NCBI GenBank assembly: GCA_903938955.1
Contig: CAJAFJ010000228.1
Span: forward strand, 1 to 5,982
Direction of reading: 5' to 3'
Length of the DNA: 5,982 nt
Source: an uncultured beta proteobacterium
GTDB taxonomy: Bacteria; Pseudomonadota; Gammaproteobacteria; Burkholderiales; Burkholderiaceae
Under the pieces are notes generated by a model. The model did no database searches. It saw only the letters and a list, made by a program, of their open reading frames with translations, and was not told the DNA's origin. Position numbers and translations under genes: made by a program. Each line of letters begins with the position of its first letter. Position 1 is the stretch's first letter. Positions 1 through 5,982 of the stretch are shown here, piece by piece.

Positions 1-828
1 GCAAATCACGTTGTCCAGTGTTTTGGCACCCGCGGACTGCTTGATCAGGTCCATGGTGCAAATGCCATCACCGCCAAAATACTTGACGTTGGTCAGGCCC
101 AATTGTTCCATCTGACGCAACATGGGGCCAGCTTGTGGGTCCATGCCACCAAAGAAAATACCGTCCGGCTTCTTGGACTTGATCGACGTCAAGATGGACA
201 TGAAGTCCACGTTCTTGTCGGTTGTGAACTGCTCATCAATAATCGTGATGCCCTTGGCAGCAGCTGTCTTCTTGAACACGGCAGCTACACCTTGGCCGTA
301 AGCGGTACGGTCATCAATGATGGCGATGCGTTTGAGTTTCAAGGCGTCTGCGGCGTAGTAAGCCAGTCCAGCACCGAGAGCGTTGTCATTGGCCAGCAAA
401 CGCCAGGTGGTTTTGTAGCCTGGCTTGGTCAGGTCGGGGTTGGTCGCCGAAGGCGTGACGTGAGGAATACCGCAGTCGTTGTAAATTTTGGATGCGGGGA
501 TGGTCGTGCCCGAATTCAGGTGACCGGCTACGCCAGACACTTTGGCATCGCACAGTTTTTGTGCAACGGCTGCACCTTGCTTGGGATCGGCTGCATCATC
601 TTCAGCCACGAGTTCAAATTTAGCCTTTTTACCGCCGATCATGACGCCCGCTGCGTTCAGATCTTCAATGGCCATACGGGCGCCATTTTCATTGTCTTTT
701 CCGTAGGAAGCCTGTGCGCCGGAAATAGGGGCCACATGGCCGATTTTGACGACCATGTCTTGAGCCATGGCAACGCCAGCAGCAGCGGCAATAGCAGCGG
801 CAACGGTAAGTTTCAATTTCATTTGCAT
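1..828 (-). CDS. livK: Branched-chain amino-acid-type ABC transporter substrate-binding protein (partial, C-terminus beyond window)
   Basis: Periplasmic binding protein of the LivJ/LivK family (type I fold), which captures ligand and delivers it to a Liv-type ABC importer. The window holds 276 codons; family members are usually about 370-380 residues, so roughly a quarter is missing at the left edge. Residues 1-22 form a signal peptide: basic start (MQMKLK), Ala-rich core, AMA before a likely cleavage at A22/Q23. Mature-protein marks are VKIGHVAPISG (27-37), DPKQG (81-85), GHLNSGTTIPAS (102-113, first ligand loop), TPSATNPDLT (125-134), DDRTAYGQG (172-180) and GGMDPQAGPMLRQ (227-239). Where E. 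coli LivJ has a ligand-contacting Glu (GPEG), this protein has Asp255 (GGDG), so the ligand may not be Leu/Ile/Val. Cys93 and Cys119 could form a disulfide, but not at the LivJ positions. The ATG at 828 is preferred because GGAG lies 6 bases upstream. The family call is firm; the substrate is not. Confidence 0.93.
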   Translation of the reverse strand, partial: MQMKLKLTVAAAIAAAAGVAMAQDMVVKIGHVAPISGAQASYGKDNENGARMAIEDLNAAGVMIGGKKAKFELVAEDDAADPKQGAAVAQKLCDAKVSGVAGHLNSGTTIPASKIYNDCGIPHVTPSATNPDLTKPGYKTTWRLLANDNALGAGLAYYAADALKLKRIAIIDDRTAYGQGVAAVFKKTAAAKGITIIDEQFTTDKNVDFMSILTSIKSKKPDGIFFGGMDPQAGPMLRQMEQLGLTNVKYFGGDGICTMDLIKQSAGAKTLDNVIC

Positions 829-834
829 AGACAA

Positions 835-838
835 CTCC
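835..838 (-). promoter_or_regulatory. Ribosome binding site that decides the livK-type start
   Basis: On the minus strand GGAG is followed by six bases and then the ATG at 828, a standard spacing. Three in-frame ATG codons lie here, at 840, 828 and 822. The one at 840 overlaps the GGAG itself and has no such site before it, and the one at 822 is 12 bases from it. This supports 828 as the start. The leader just upstream (about 839-872) is very AT-rich, but I could not find a convincing -35/-10 pair in it. Confidence 0.6.
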
Positions 839-947
839 ATATTAAAAAATAATGTGAATTTAAAAACTCCACACCGGACACGATAACGCAATTTTCAAGC
901 CACACGCATAGGGAAGACACCAAGTTGGCAAGACAAAACCTCAAATT

Positions 948-1253
948 TCAAACCGGACGCGCCACCCGCTGCGCCAAGGCATCGGCTACAGCCTGACGCA
1001 CGACAACTTCCAGTTCCTGGCGCAAACGCGCGCTCAGTGCCTGAACTTGCTCATTGACGACCGAACGCAACATGGACTCGGTTTCTTCACGCAATCGCCG
1101 CTCCATCACCATGTCCACGCGCTGCATCACAAACCAAACCGTTTCTTCAAGATCCGGCGTGGCCGGAACCGGCGCATGCGCCCGCTCTGGGGGCCGCACT
1201 ACTTCGGTCAACGTGGGTAAAAAACGGGGCAGATTTCGGGGGGATTCGCTCAT
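948..1253 (-). CDS. Conserved-looking hypothetical helical protein, third gene of pepA-holC operon
   Basis: A 101-residue protein of unknown function. Residues 1-33 are Pro-rich and probably disordered, and include PTLTEVVRPPERAH (13-26). Residues 35-97 are rich in Glu, Arg, Ala, Val, Leu and Gln with almost no Gly or Pro, and should form one or two long amphipathic helices, possibly a coiled coil (for example MERRLREETESMLRSVVNEQ, 50-69). There is no signal peptide, membrane segment or Cys. It starts 2 bases after the holC stop, with AAGAG six bases before the ATG, so it is very probably translated from the same mRNA as holC. From memory, other Burkholderiales have small proteins opening with a similar 'P-x-LTEVV' stretch (compare the DUF2486 type), but I cannot confirm membership. 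In enterics valS follows holC; here this gene takes that place. An oligomerising or partner-binding role is only an inference. Confidence 0.8.
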   Translation of the reverse strand: MSESPRNLPRFLPTLTEVVRPPERAHAPVPATPDLEETVWFVMQRVDMVMERRLREETESMLRSVVNEQVQALSARLRQELEVVVRQAVADALAQRVARPV

Positions 1254-1255
1254 GA

Positions 1256-1684
1256 TTAACTCTTGAGATTGAGGTCATGCCGGGTGATGGTGTAGCCGCG
1301 ATCGGTGTAGTGTTTCCAGCGGCCACGCGCAAGTTGGCGATCTTCGTCATCCAGCCCCACCACTTCGATCACCCGGTCAAAGCGCTCAAAGCCGTCCGGC
1401 ACACGATGGCCCAGGTTAAGCAGCACCTGCTGATGCGGCAGGGATTCGGTAGAACTGGCCAGGATCACGGGCGACATGGCAACGATGCGCGGGTCGCTGT
1501 CAACATGACAATGCGGCACAAAATCAGGGGGGGAGAAAGTCCACAGGGCTAGGTCGAGTTGTTGCAAGGTGTCGGGCACCCCCAGCACCACCATCCTGGC
1601 GCCATTGCTCACTGCTTTGCGCAACAAACGACAGGCGTAAGCCACCGGGTCAGGCGCATTGAAGTGAAAGGCGACCTCGGTCAT
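1256..1684 (-). CDS. holC: DNA polymerase III chi subunit
   Basis: The chi subunit (142 residues; E. coli HolC has 147) is an accessory part of the DNA polymerase III clamp loader. It binds psi (HolD) and the C-terminal tail of single-strand-binding protein, linking the replisome to SSB-coated DNA. Recognition rests on [19 protein letters not shown] (41-59), matching the LDEALW...FVPH block of E. coli HolC, on [22 protein letters not shown] (88-109), and on the C-terminal [13 protein letters not shown] (119-131), equivalent to the ARERYKAYRVAGF helix that contributes to SSB binding. The start at 1684 is chosen because residues from MTEVAFHF match the family. Its ATG overlaps the pepA stop in an ATGA junction, so translation is probably coupled, with a GAGA seven bases upstream as a weak ribosome site. 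A run of seven C on the coding strand (1527-1533, encoding SPP) leaves the frame intact. Confidence 0.95.
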   Translation of the reverse strand: MTEVAFHFNAPDPVAYACRLLRKAVSNGARMVVLGVPDTLQQLDLALWTFSPPDFVPHCHVDSDPRIVAMSPVILASSTESLPHQQVLLNLGHRVPDGFERFDRVIEVVGLDDEDRQLARGRWKHYTDRGYTITRHDLNLKS

Positions 1685-3126
1685 TTTAATTTCTCGGTGC
1701 CCAACAGGTAGGCCAGCAGCAAGGCGACCGGGCGGCCAGTGGCGCCTTTGGCGGTGCCACTCTTCCACGCCGTTCCCGCAATATCAAGGTGCGCCCACGG
1801 GAATTTACCGGTAAAGCGCTGCAAGAATTTGGCGGCCGTAATGGCGCCGCCCATACGTCCAGCAACATTGGCGACATCGGCAAAATTGGTTTTAAGACCC
1901 TCCGCGTAGTCATCATCCAAAGGCATGCGCCAGCAGAGATCTGCGCTCGTCTCACCCGCCGCCAGCAAGGCTGTAGCGAGCGCATCGTCAGCAGAAAAAA
2001 GGCCGCTGCGCACGGCGCCCAAAGCCACCACGCAGGCCCCCGTCAGGGTGGCAATGTCGACCACAACGCGTGGCTTGAAGCGCTCGGCATAAGTCAGGGC
2101 ATCGCACAGCACCAATCGGCCTTCGGCATCGGTGTTGAGGATTTCAATGGTTTGCCCGCTCATGCTGGTGACGACATCACCCGGCTTGACGGCGCGGCCG
2201 TTGAGCAAGTTTTCGCAAGCTGGAATCAGCCCCACCACGTTGATCGCTGGCTTCAACTCAGCCAATGCGCGAAAAACACCCAAGACGCTGGCGGCCCCGC
2301 ACATGTCAAACTTCATCTCGTCCATTTCGGCGGCCGGTTTGATGGAGATACCACCGCTGTCAAAGGTGATGCCTTTGCCCACAAGCACCGTCGGTGCCTC
2401 GGTTTTGGCGGCCCCGTCGTAATGCAAAACAATAAACCGCAAGGGCTCTTCAGAGCCTTGGGCCACCGCCATGAAGGAGCCCATGCCCAACTTTTCCACC
2501 TCTTTCGGACCGAGAACCTGGCATTTGATGCCAGGCAACTTGGCCAATGAACGGGCCGCGCCCGCCAGCAGCGTCGGCGTGGCGTAGTTGGCGGGTCGGT
2601 TGGCCCATTCCTTGGCGAACTCAATGCCCGTAATAGCGGCTTTGGTGCTCTCAACAACAGGGATGAATTTGGGCGAGTTCGGCAAACCGACGACCACGCG
2701 CTGAATCGTCCGGCCCTCGGGTTTTGATTTGGTGGTGGTGTAGACGTAAGTGGACTCGGCCACCGCCATCATGGCGGCGCGCACGCCTTCCTCGTGTGGC
2801 AGCGCCGCAAAACACAGCGCCAGCTTTTTGGTGCTGGTGGCCTTGACCACGGCCACGGATGCTGCAACTGTCTGTCGCACGTCTTTCGCCGAGCCTGTTC
2901 CGATGCTTGCCAAAACGACGCGGGTGCAGGACAAACCTGCGGGCCGGTAAATTAGGAGGGGTTTGCCCGGCTTGATTTCAAGGTCACCAGCTTTGAGGGT
3001 TTGCGCCACCAGCGTGGAGACAATGTCCTTGCCCGGCTTGAATGACTCGCTGACCAGCACAATCAGCACATCGCATTTTTCTGAGGCGGCGCCAGCCATG
3101 CTCAAAGTCTTGAGTTCAAAGTTCAT
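1681..3126 (-). CDS. pepA: Cytosolic leucyl aminopeptidase (peptidase family M17)
   Basis: A two-metal aminopeptidase that removes N-terminal residues (Leu and others) from peptides in the cytoplasm. E. coli PepA also acts as a DNA-binding protein in carAB control and Xer recombination; whether that holds here is unknown. At 481 residues it is slightly shorter than E. coli PepA (503). The N-terminal macrodomain-like part spans about 1-160 and the catalytic domain about 165-481. All metal and catalytic residues are present, offset by one from bovine lens aminopeptidase: Lys251, Asp256, Asp274, Asp333 and Glu335 as ligands, with Lys263 and Arg337 as catalytic residues. They sit in [10 protein letters not shown] (251-259), MDEMKFDM (268-275) and the family signature NTDAEGRL (331-338). 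The C-terminal HLDIAGTAW and GATGRPV blocks are intact. It is first in the pepA-holC-orf101 operon and divergent from lptF. No strong Shine-Dalgarno precedes the ATG; GGGA lies about 11 bases upstream. Confidence 0.97.
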   Translation of the reverse strand: MNFELKTLSMAGAASEKCDVLIVLVSESFKPGKDIVSTLVAQTLKAGDLEIKPGKPLLIYRPAGLSCTRVVLASIGTGSAKDVRQTVAASVAVVKATSTKKLALCFAALPHEEGVRAAMMAVAESTYVYTTTKSKPEGRTIQRVVVGLPNSPKFIPVVESTKAAITGIEFAKEWANRPANYATPTLLAGAARSLAKLPGIKCQVLGPKEVEKLGMGSFMAVAQGSEEPLRFIVLHYDGAAKTEAPTVLVGKGITFDSGGISIKPAAEMDEMKFDMCGAASVLGVFRALAELKPAINVVGLIPACENLLNGRAVKPGDVVTSMSGQTIEILNTDAEGRLVLCDALTYAERFKPRVVVDIATLTGACVVALGAVRSGLFSADDALATALLAAGETSADLCWRMPLDDDYAEGLKTNFADVANVAGRMGGAITAAKFLQRFTGKFPWAHLDIAGTAWKSGTAKGATGRPVALLLAYLLGTEKLK

Positions 3127-3207
3127 AATTCAGGTTTCCCAAATAGTTAAAGACAAGACTGGCGCCGCCTTAAAGCCACGGTCGTCCGTCCTGAAAATTC
3201 TCAGCTA
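3127..3207. promoter_or_regulatory. Divergent pepA / lptF intergenic control region
   Basis: These 81 bases separate the pepA and lptF start codons and must carry the control of both unless transcription enters from elsewhere. Two copies of TTAAAG (3147-3152 and 3170-3175) are 17 bases apart. They could be poor -35/-10 elements for lptF, but both match the sigma-70 consensus weakly. On the minus strand I see no better pair for pepA. GGCGCC lies at 3161-3166. An imperfect palindrome CTGAAAATTCTCAG (3191-3204) ends four bases before the lptF ATG and replaces the usual ribosome site. The lptF frame has no ATG, GTG or TTG between the TAA at 3148 and 3208, so that start is fixed despite the missing Shine-Dalgarno. 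Confidence 0.45.
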
Positions 3208-4320
3208 ATGTTATTCCATTCCTCTATTCGCAAGGAGCTGGCGCGCAGTTTTGGCGCCGTCCTGCTCGTGCTGGCCACCATCATCATGACCACGACCTTG
3301 ATTCGCACCCTGGGTCAAGCGTCACGGGGCAGTTTTAACCCGTCGGACATCATGCTGGTCATGGGTTACAGCGTGCTCGCCTATATGCCGACCATTTTGA
3401 CCCTGAGTCTGGTGATTTCCATCATTTCCTCGCTGTCGCGCATGTACCGCGAGAGTGAAATGGTGATCTGGTTCAGCAGTGGCAAGGGCCTGGCGGGCTT
3501 GCTTGCGCCGCTGTTCCGGTTTTCATGGCCCATCTTGCTGGCGGTCGCAGTTCTGACCCTGCTGGTTTTACCGTGGTCGAACCAAAAAATATCGGACATG
3601 CGAGATCAATACGAAAAAAGAGGCGATGTTGAACGCATCCAGCCCGGGCAATTTCAGGAGTCATCGACCGGCACGCGCGTGTTTTTTGTCGAAAAAGAAG
3701 TCGAAGGCACTCAGACCGGCGCCAACGTGTTTATTGCCACCACGGAACACGGCAAGGAAACCATCACCTCTGCCCGCAGTGGCCGTATCCAGAATGTGGG
3801 CCCGGATCGGTATTTGATGCTCAACAACGGGCAGCGGCTTGAAAGCGAAGTGGGCAAGCCGGACCTGAAAATCAGCGAGTTTGAGGAATATGGCGTCAAG
3901 GTCGGCGTCGATGTCCACATCGGCTCAGACCAAGTCCCGACCAAAACCCGGCCCAGCCTGGAGCTGCTGCAAAACCCGACCTTGCTGAATCTGGCAGAAC
4001 TGTCCTGGCGCATTGGCTTGATATTGGCCGCCATCAATTTTGTGGTGATTGGCATTGCGGTCTCCAGCGTCAATCCGCGCGTTGGGCGCAGCGCGAATCT
4101 GGTTTTTTCGCTGTTTGCATTTATTTTGTATTTCAACTTGCTCAGCCTGGGGCAAAGCTGGATTGCTTCCGGCAAGTTTTCTTTCGCTGGTTTTTTGATC
4201 ACTGTCCACGGCAGCGCGCTGGTGTTGGGGCTGTTATGGCTGGCCAAGGGGCATAACAACTGGCACTGGCGCGCCCTGACCCGCCAGCGTTCTTCACAGA
4301 CACGAAAGAGCACCACGTGA
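3208..4320 (+). CDS. lptF: LPS export ABC transporter permease LptF
   Basis: Inner-membrane half of the LptB2FG transporter, which extracts lipopolysaccharide from the inner membrane and pushes it to LptC and the Lpt bridge. The protein has 370 residues, normal for the family. Six membrane segments lie at about 14-35, 50-76, 103-123, 265-288, 296-316 and 326-346. A large periplasmic beta-jellyroll domain falls between the third and fourth (about 125-260). The cytoplasmic loop RESEMVIWFSSGKG (81-94) is the expected coupling helix that contacts LptB. The conserved AELSWR (263-268) and SSVNPRVGRS (286-295) match E. coli AELHWR and SRVNPRQGR. The C-terminus (347-370) is basic and cytoplasmic. It is divergent from pepA, as in E. 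coli, and its TGA overlaps the lptG GTG by 4 bases, so the two partners are probably made in a coupled way. Confidence 0.97.
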   Translation: MLFHSSIRKELARSFGAVLLVLATIIMTTTLIRTLGQASRGSFNPSDIMLVMGYSVLAYMPTILTLSLVISIISSLSRMYRESEMVIWFSSGKGLAGLLAPLFRFSWPILLAVAVLTLLVLPWSNQKISDMRDQYEKRGDVERIQPGQFQESSTGTRVFFVEKEVEGTQTGANVFIATTEHGKETITSARSGRIQNVGPDRYLMLNNGQRLESEVGKPDLKISEFEEYGVKVGVDVHIGSDQVPTKTRPSLELLQNPTLLNLAELSWRIGLILAAINFVVIGIAVSSVNPRVGRSANLVFSLFAFILYFNLLSLGQSWIASGKFSFAGFLITVHGSALVLGLLWLAKGHNNWHWRALTRQRSSQTRKSTT

Positions 4321-5423
4321 AAACCATTCGACGCCTGATTTACGGTGAGGTGCTCTCGGCGGTGGCGTTTGTCACCCTGGGGTTTATCGCTTTGTTTTCC
4401 TTTTTTGACTTTGTGGATGAAATCCAGTCGATTGGAAGCCATGCGGCGAGCCAATACAAATTGATCCATGCCCTGACCTATGTGACGCTGATGATTCCGA
4501 GTCACTTGTACGAACTGCTGCCGATTGCGGTGCTGATCGGCACCATTTTTGTCATGGCACGTTTGGCTCAAAGCTCGGAATACACGATTTTGCGCACCAG
4601 TGGACTCGGCCCCTGGCGCGCCCTGAGAACGCTGTTGCTTTTAGGCTTGGGGTTTGTGATTTTTACATTCGCGATTGGTGACTACATTGCCCCGGCGGCG
4701 GACCGCAGCGGGCAACTCATCAAAGCGCGACTTCAGGGCAGCATCACGATTGGGCAAACAGGTGCTTGGCTGAAAGAAAAACAACCCTATTCGCAATACG
4801 CGATCAACATCAACGCGCTGGAGACAGACGGCAGCATGCGCGGCGTGCGCATCTTCGAGTTTGATAACCAAGGCTATTTGCTCACGCTTATCAAAGCCAA
4901 ATCAGCCACCTACGGCGAGGATGAATCCTGGAACCTGATGCAGGTCGACCGGACTGAATTCCCCGTACTCGGCAAGACAGAAGCGCGCGTTGACCGCCAG
5001 CAAGTTGACCAACTGCGCTGGCCCAACCAGATCAGTGCAGAAATGGTGTCGGCCGCTCTCCTCAAACCGGAACGCATGAGCACGATCGACCTGTTTCAGT
5101 ACATTCGGCACCTCCAGACCAACAACCAGAGCGCCCAACGCTACGAAATCGAGTTCTGGAAGAAGGTTTTTTACCCCCTGAGCTGTTTGGTGATGGTCGT
5201 GCTGGCGTTGCCATTTGCGTACCTGCACTTTCGCTCCGGCGGCATTGCGACCTATGTGTTCGGTGGGGTCATGGCTGGTATCAGCTTTTTTATGCTGAAT
5301 AACGTTTTTGGCTACATCGGCAACCTCCAGAACTGGCAACCCTGGCTCACGGCCGCATTGCCGGGAATGATTTACTCGGTGCTGTCGCTGTCCGCGTTCG
5401 GGTGGCTGGTGCTTAAACATTGA
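4317..5423 (+). CDS. lptG: LPS export ABC transporter permease LptG
   Basis: The second permease of LptB2FG, forming with LptF the cavity that holds LPS. It has 368 residues with the same layout as LptF: membrane segments at about 14-35, 55-82, 103-123, 283-303, 309-331 and 345-366, and a periplasmic domain (about 124-280) between the third and fourth. The opening MKTIRRLIYGEVLSAV is typical, and SSEYTILRTSGLG (86-98) is the LptB-contacting coupling helix, with Glu88 and Arg93. The late segment RYEIEFWKKVFYPLSCLVMV (275-294) matches the family's conserved fourth-helix entry. The start is a GTG whose TGA-overlap (GTGA) with lptF suggests translational coupling; AGAG six bases upstream is a weak ribosome site. 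No lptA, lptB or lptC lies in the window, as is usual for this locus. A chelatase gene follows after 9 bases. Confidence 0.97.
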   Translation: MKTIRRLIYGEVLSAVAFVTLGFIALFSFFDFVDEIQSIGSHAASQYKLIHALTYVTLMIPSHLYELLPIAVLIGTIFVMARLAQSSEYTILRTSGLGPWRALRTLLLLGLGFVIFTFAIGDYIAPAADRSGQLIKARLQGSITIGQTGAWLKEKQPYSQYAININALETDGSMRGVRIFEFDNQGYLLTLIKAKSATYGEDESWNLMQVDRTEFPVLGKTEARVDRQQVDQLRWPNQISAEMVSAALLKPERMSTIDLFQYIRHLQTNNQSAQRYEIEFWKKVFYPLSCLVMVVLALPFAYLHFRSGGIATYVFGGVMAGISFFMLNNVFGYIGNLQNWQPWLTAALPGMIYSVLSLSAFGWLVLKH

Positions 5424-5432
5424 GATGCAAAC

Positions 5433-5825
5433 ATGACGACCCACAACCTTTTAACGCCCGCAGCCCAGTTGCGAAGCACCATTCTCTTTGGCCACGGTTC
5501 ACGCGACCCGCTGTGGCGCAAACCGATTGAAGCGGTAGCCAACCATGTTCAAACGATTGCACCAGAAGTTTTGGTGCGCTGCGCCTACCTGGAACTGACT
5601 GAGCCCGACCTGCCCACCACGGTGGCGGAACTAGTGGCCCTGGGCGTGACGTCCATCGCGGTGATTCCGATGTTTTTGGGTGTTGGACGGCATGCGCGGG
5701 AAGATTTGCCATTGCTGGTGACTGACCTCATCGCGGCCCACCCTCACGTGGCGTTTGACCTGAAACCAGCTATTGGCGAAGACGCGCAGATGATCGAGCT
5801 GATGGCCCGTATCGCTCTTTCCTGA
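5433..5825 (+). CDS. cbiX: Single-domain CbiX/SirB-type sirohydrochlorin chelatase
   Basis: A 130-residue class II chelatase-like protein, expected to insert Co2+ (cobalamin route) or Fe2+ (siroheme route) into sirohydrochlorin in the cytoplasm. Marks are ILFGHGSRDP (17-26) with the metal/catalytic His21, YLEL (52-55) with Glu54 as a likely metal ligand, and PMFLGVGRHAREDLP (79-93) with His87. The His21-His87 spacing is close to that of the archaeal short CbiX. It is about half the length of the two-domain chelatases, so it should act as a homodimer. The start lies 9 bases after lptG with GAGA seven bases upstream, so read-through from lptFG is likely. A tiny out-of-frame ATG CAA ACA TGA at 5425-5436 overlaps the start and is probably meaningless. 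The metal cannot be told from the sequence. The CysB-type gene next door favours iron and siroheme for sulfite reductase, but this is an inference. Confidence 0.88.
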   Translation: MTTHNLLTPAAQLRSTILFGHGSRDPLWRKPIEAVANHVQTIAPEVLVRCAYLELTEPDLPTTVAELVALGVTSIAVIPMFLGVGRHAREDLPLLVTDLIAAHPHVAFDLKPAIGEDAQMIELMARIALS

Positions 5826-5836
5826 TATTTCAATAG

Positions 5837-5849
5837 ATGCCTGAGGCAT
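5837..5849. repeat. Perfect 13-base palindrome ATGCCTGAGGCAT upstream of cysB-type gene
   Basis: ATGCCT and AGGCAT are exact inverted copies around a central G, 12-24 bases after the chelatase stop. Its right arm runs into CATAAT (5847-5852), a fair -10 match, although no good -35 lies 16-18 bases before it. It is not followed by a U-run on either strand, so it is a poor intrinsic terminator. A protein-binding site overlapping the cysB promoter is the more likely reading, as an inference. Confidence 0.5.
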
Positions 5850-5852
5850 AAT

Positions 5853-5876
5853 AAATTTCACCTATAGCTGAAATTT
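5853..5876. promoter_or_regulatory. Near-perfect 24-base palindrome just before cysB-type start codon
   Basis: The arms AAATTTCA (5853-5860) and TGAAATTT (5869-5876) are exact inverted copies, and the core CTATAG (5862-5867) is itself palindromic. Eleven of twelve base pairs are symmetric; only C5861/C5868 breaks it. A further half-site, ATTTCA, lies at 5827-5832. The palindrome ends three bases before the ATG at 5880 and takes the place of a Shine-Dalgarno. It could be an operator (LysR regulators commonly bind dyads and repress their own gene) or, if transcribed, a leader hairpin hiding the start. Which one is not decided by the sequence. Confidence 0.55.
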
Positions 5877-5879
5877 GAT

Positions 5880-5982
5880 ATGAACCTTCACCAATTCCGT
5901 TTTGTTCAAGAAGCCGTTCGGCGCAATCTCAACCTGACGGAAGCGGCCAAAGCCCTTCATACATCGCAGCCGGGCGTCTCCA
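5880..5982 (+). CDS. cysB: CysB-type LysR-family transcriptional regulator (partial, N-terminus only)
   Basis: Only the first 34 codons and one base are in the window. They encode MNLHQFRFVQEAVRRNLN and then LTEAAKALHTSQPGVS, the winged helix-turn-helix of a LysR regulator: first helix about 2-12, HTH about 18-38, with the SQPGVS recognition-helix start. The pattern follows CysB/Cbl (E. coli CysB: [20 protein letters not shown], later LYTSQPGIS) more closely than other LysR groups. CysB activates sulfate uptake and assimilatory sulfate reduction genes in response to acetylserine-type inducers, and in enterics represses its own gene. The start is fixed by the family N-terminus although no Shine-Dalgarno is visible. 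The effector domain is not in the window, so a Cbl- or Ssu-type relative remains possible. Confidence 0.87.
   Translation, partial: MNLHQFRFVQEAVRRNLNLTEAAKALHTSQPGVS

Noticed and set aside
103..852. Open frame of 249 codons on the plus strand
   Set aside because: It runs opposite the livK-type gene, whose minus-strand protein has a clear signal peptide and family motifs. The plus-strand translation resembles no known protein and ends in low-complexity Ser/Gly/Asn.
1527..1533. Seven-base homopolymer in holC as a phase-variation site
   Set aside because: The run is short, the gene is intact, and a replisome subunit is an unlikely phase-variable target.
1685..1768. Longer holC reading with 28 extra N-terminal codons
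   Set aside because: The extension lies wholly inside pepA, reads as an Arg/Trp/Pro-rich shadow, and family similarity begins at the ATG at 1684.
1789..2550. Open frame of 253 codons on the plus strand, opposite pepA
   Set aside because: It is a shadow of the pepA catalytic domain caused by codon bias; no motifs and no ribosome site.
3191..3204. LexA-like CTG...CAG box before lptF
   Set aside because: It is 14 bases long rather than the 16 of CTGT-N8-ACAG, and lacks the T and A next to the outer triplets.
3711..4571. Open frame of 286 codons on the minus strand, opposite lptF/lptG
   Set aside because: It crosses the lptF-lptG junction antisense to two well-supported genes, and its translation is compositionally odd without any recognisable domain.
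4902..5444. Open frame of 180 codons on the minus strand, opposite lptG
   Set aside because: Antisense to the conserved second half of lptG, rich in His/Gln/Arg as expected of a shadow frame.
5837..5849. Intrinsic terminator after the chelatase gene
   Set aside because: The stem is only five or six pairs with almost no loop and is followed by AATAAATTT, not a U-run; the other strand also lacks one.

Overview
The window looks like an ordinary chromosomal segment of a betaproteobacterium, most likely Burkholderiales and probably family Comamonadaceae (Rhodoferax/Polaromonas-like). This is judged from remembered protein character: the LivK-type binding protein with its GGDGIC segment, LptF with SSVNPRVGRS, and CysB beginning MNLHQFRFVQEAV. 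It rests on no database comparison. Base composition is moderately GC-rich and even. I see no insertion sequence, phage gene, CRISPR array, tRNA or rRNA.

Left part, minus strand (1-3126): a pepA-holC-orf101 operon reads leftward. The leucyl aminopeptidase gene pepA overlaps holC (chi subunit of DNA polymerase III) by 4 bases. holC is followed after 2 bases by a 101-codon gene for a charged, helical protein I cannot assign a function. After a 119-base gap comes the 5' three quarters of a branched-chain amino-acid-type ABC transporter binding protein gene, cut by the window edge.

Right part, plus strand (3208-5982): lptF and lptG are divergent from pepA across an 81-base gap. They overlap each other by 4 bases and encode the membrane pair of the LPS export ABC transporter. 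Nine bases after lptG lies a small single-domain CbiX/SirB-type chelatase gene. A 54-base gap with two palindromes leads into the first 34 codons of a CysB-type LysR regulator.

Functionally the window joins outer-membrane biogenesis (lptFG), peptide turnover (pepA), replisome assembly (holC), amino-acid uptake (livK) and a probable siroheme/sulfur pair (cbiX-cysB). The pepA-holC and divergent lptFG arrangement is the conserved proteobacterial one. I found no new multi-gene system. The points most worth a second look are the near-perfect 24-base palindrome against the cysB start codon, the small helical protein sharing the holC operon, and the cbiX-cysB adjacency.
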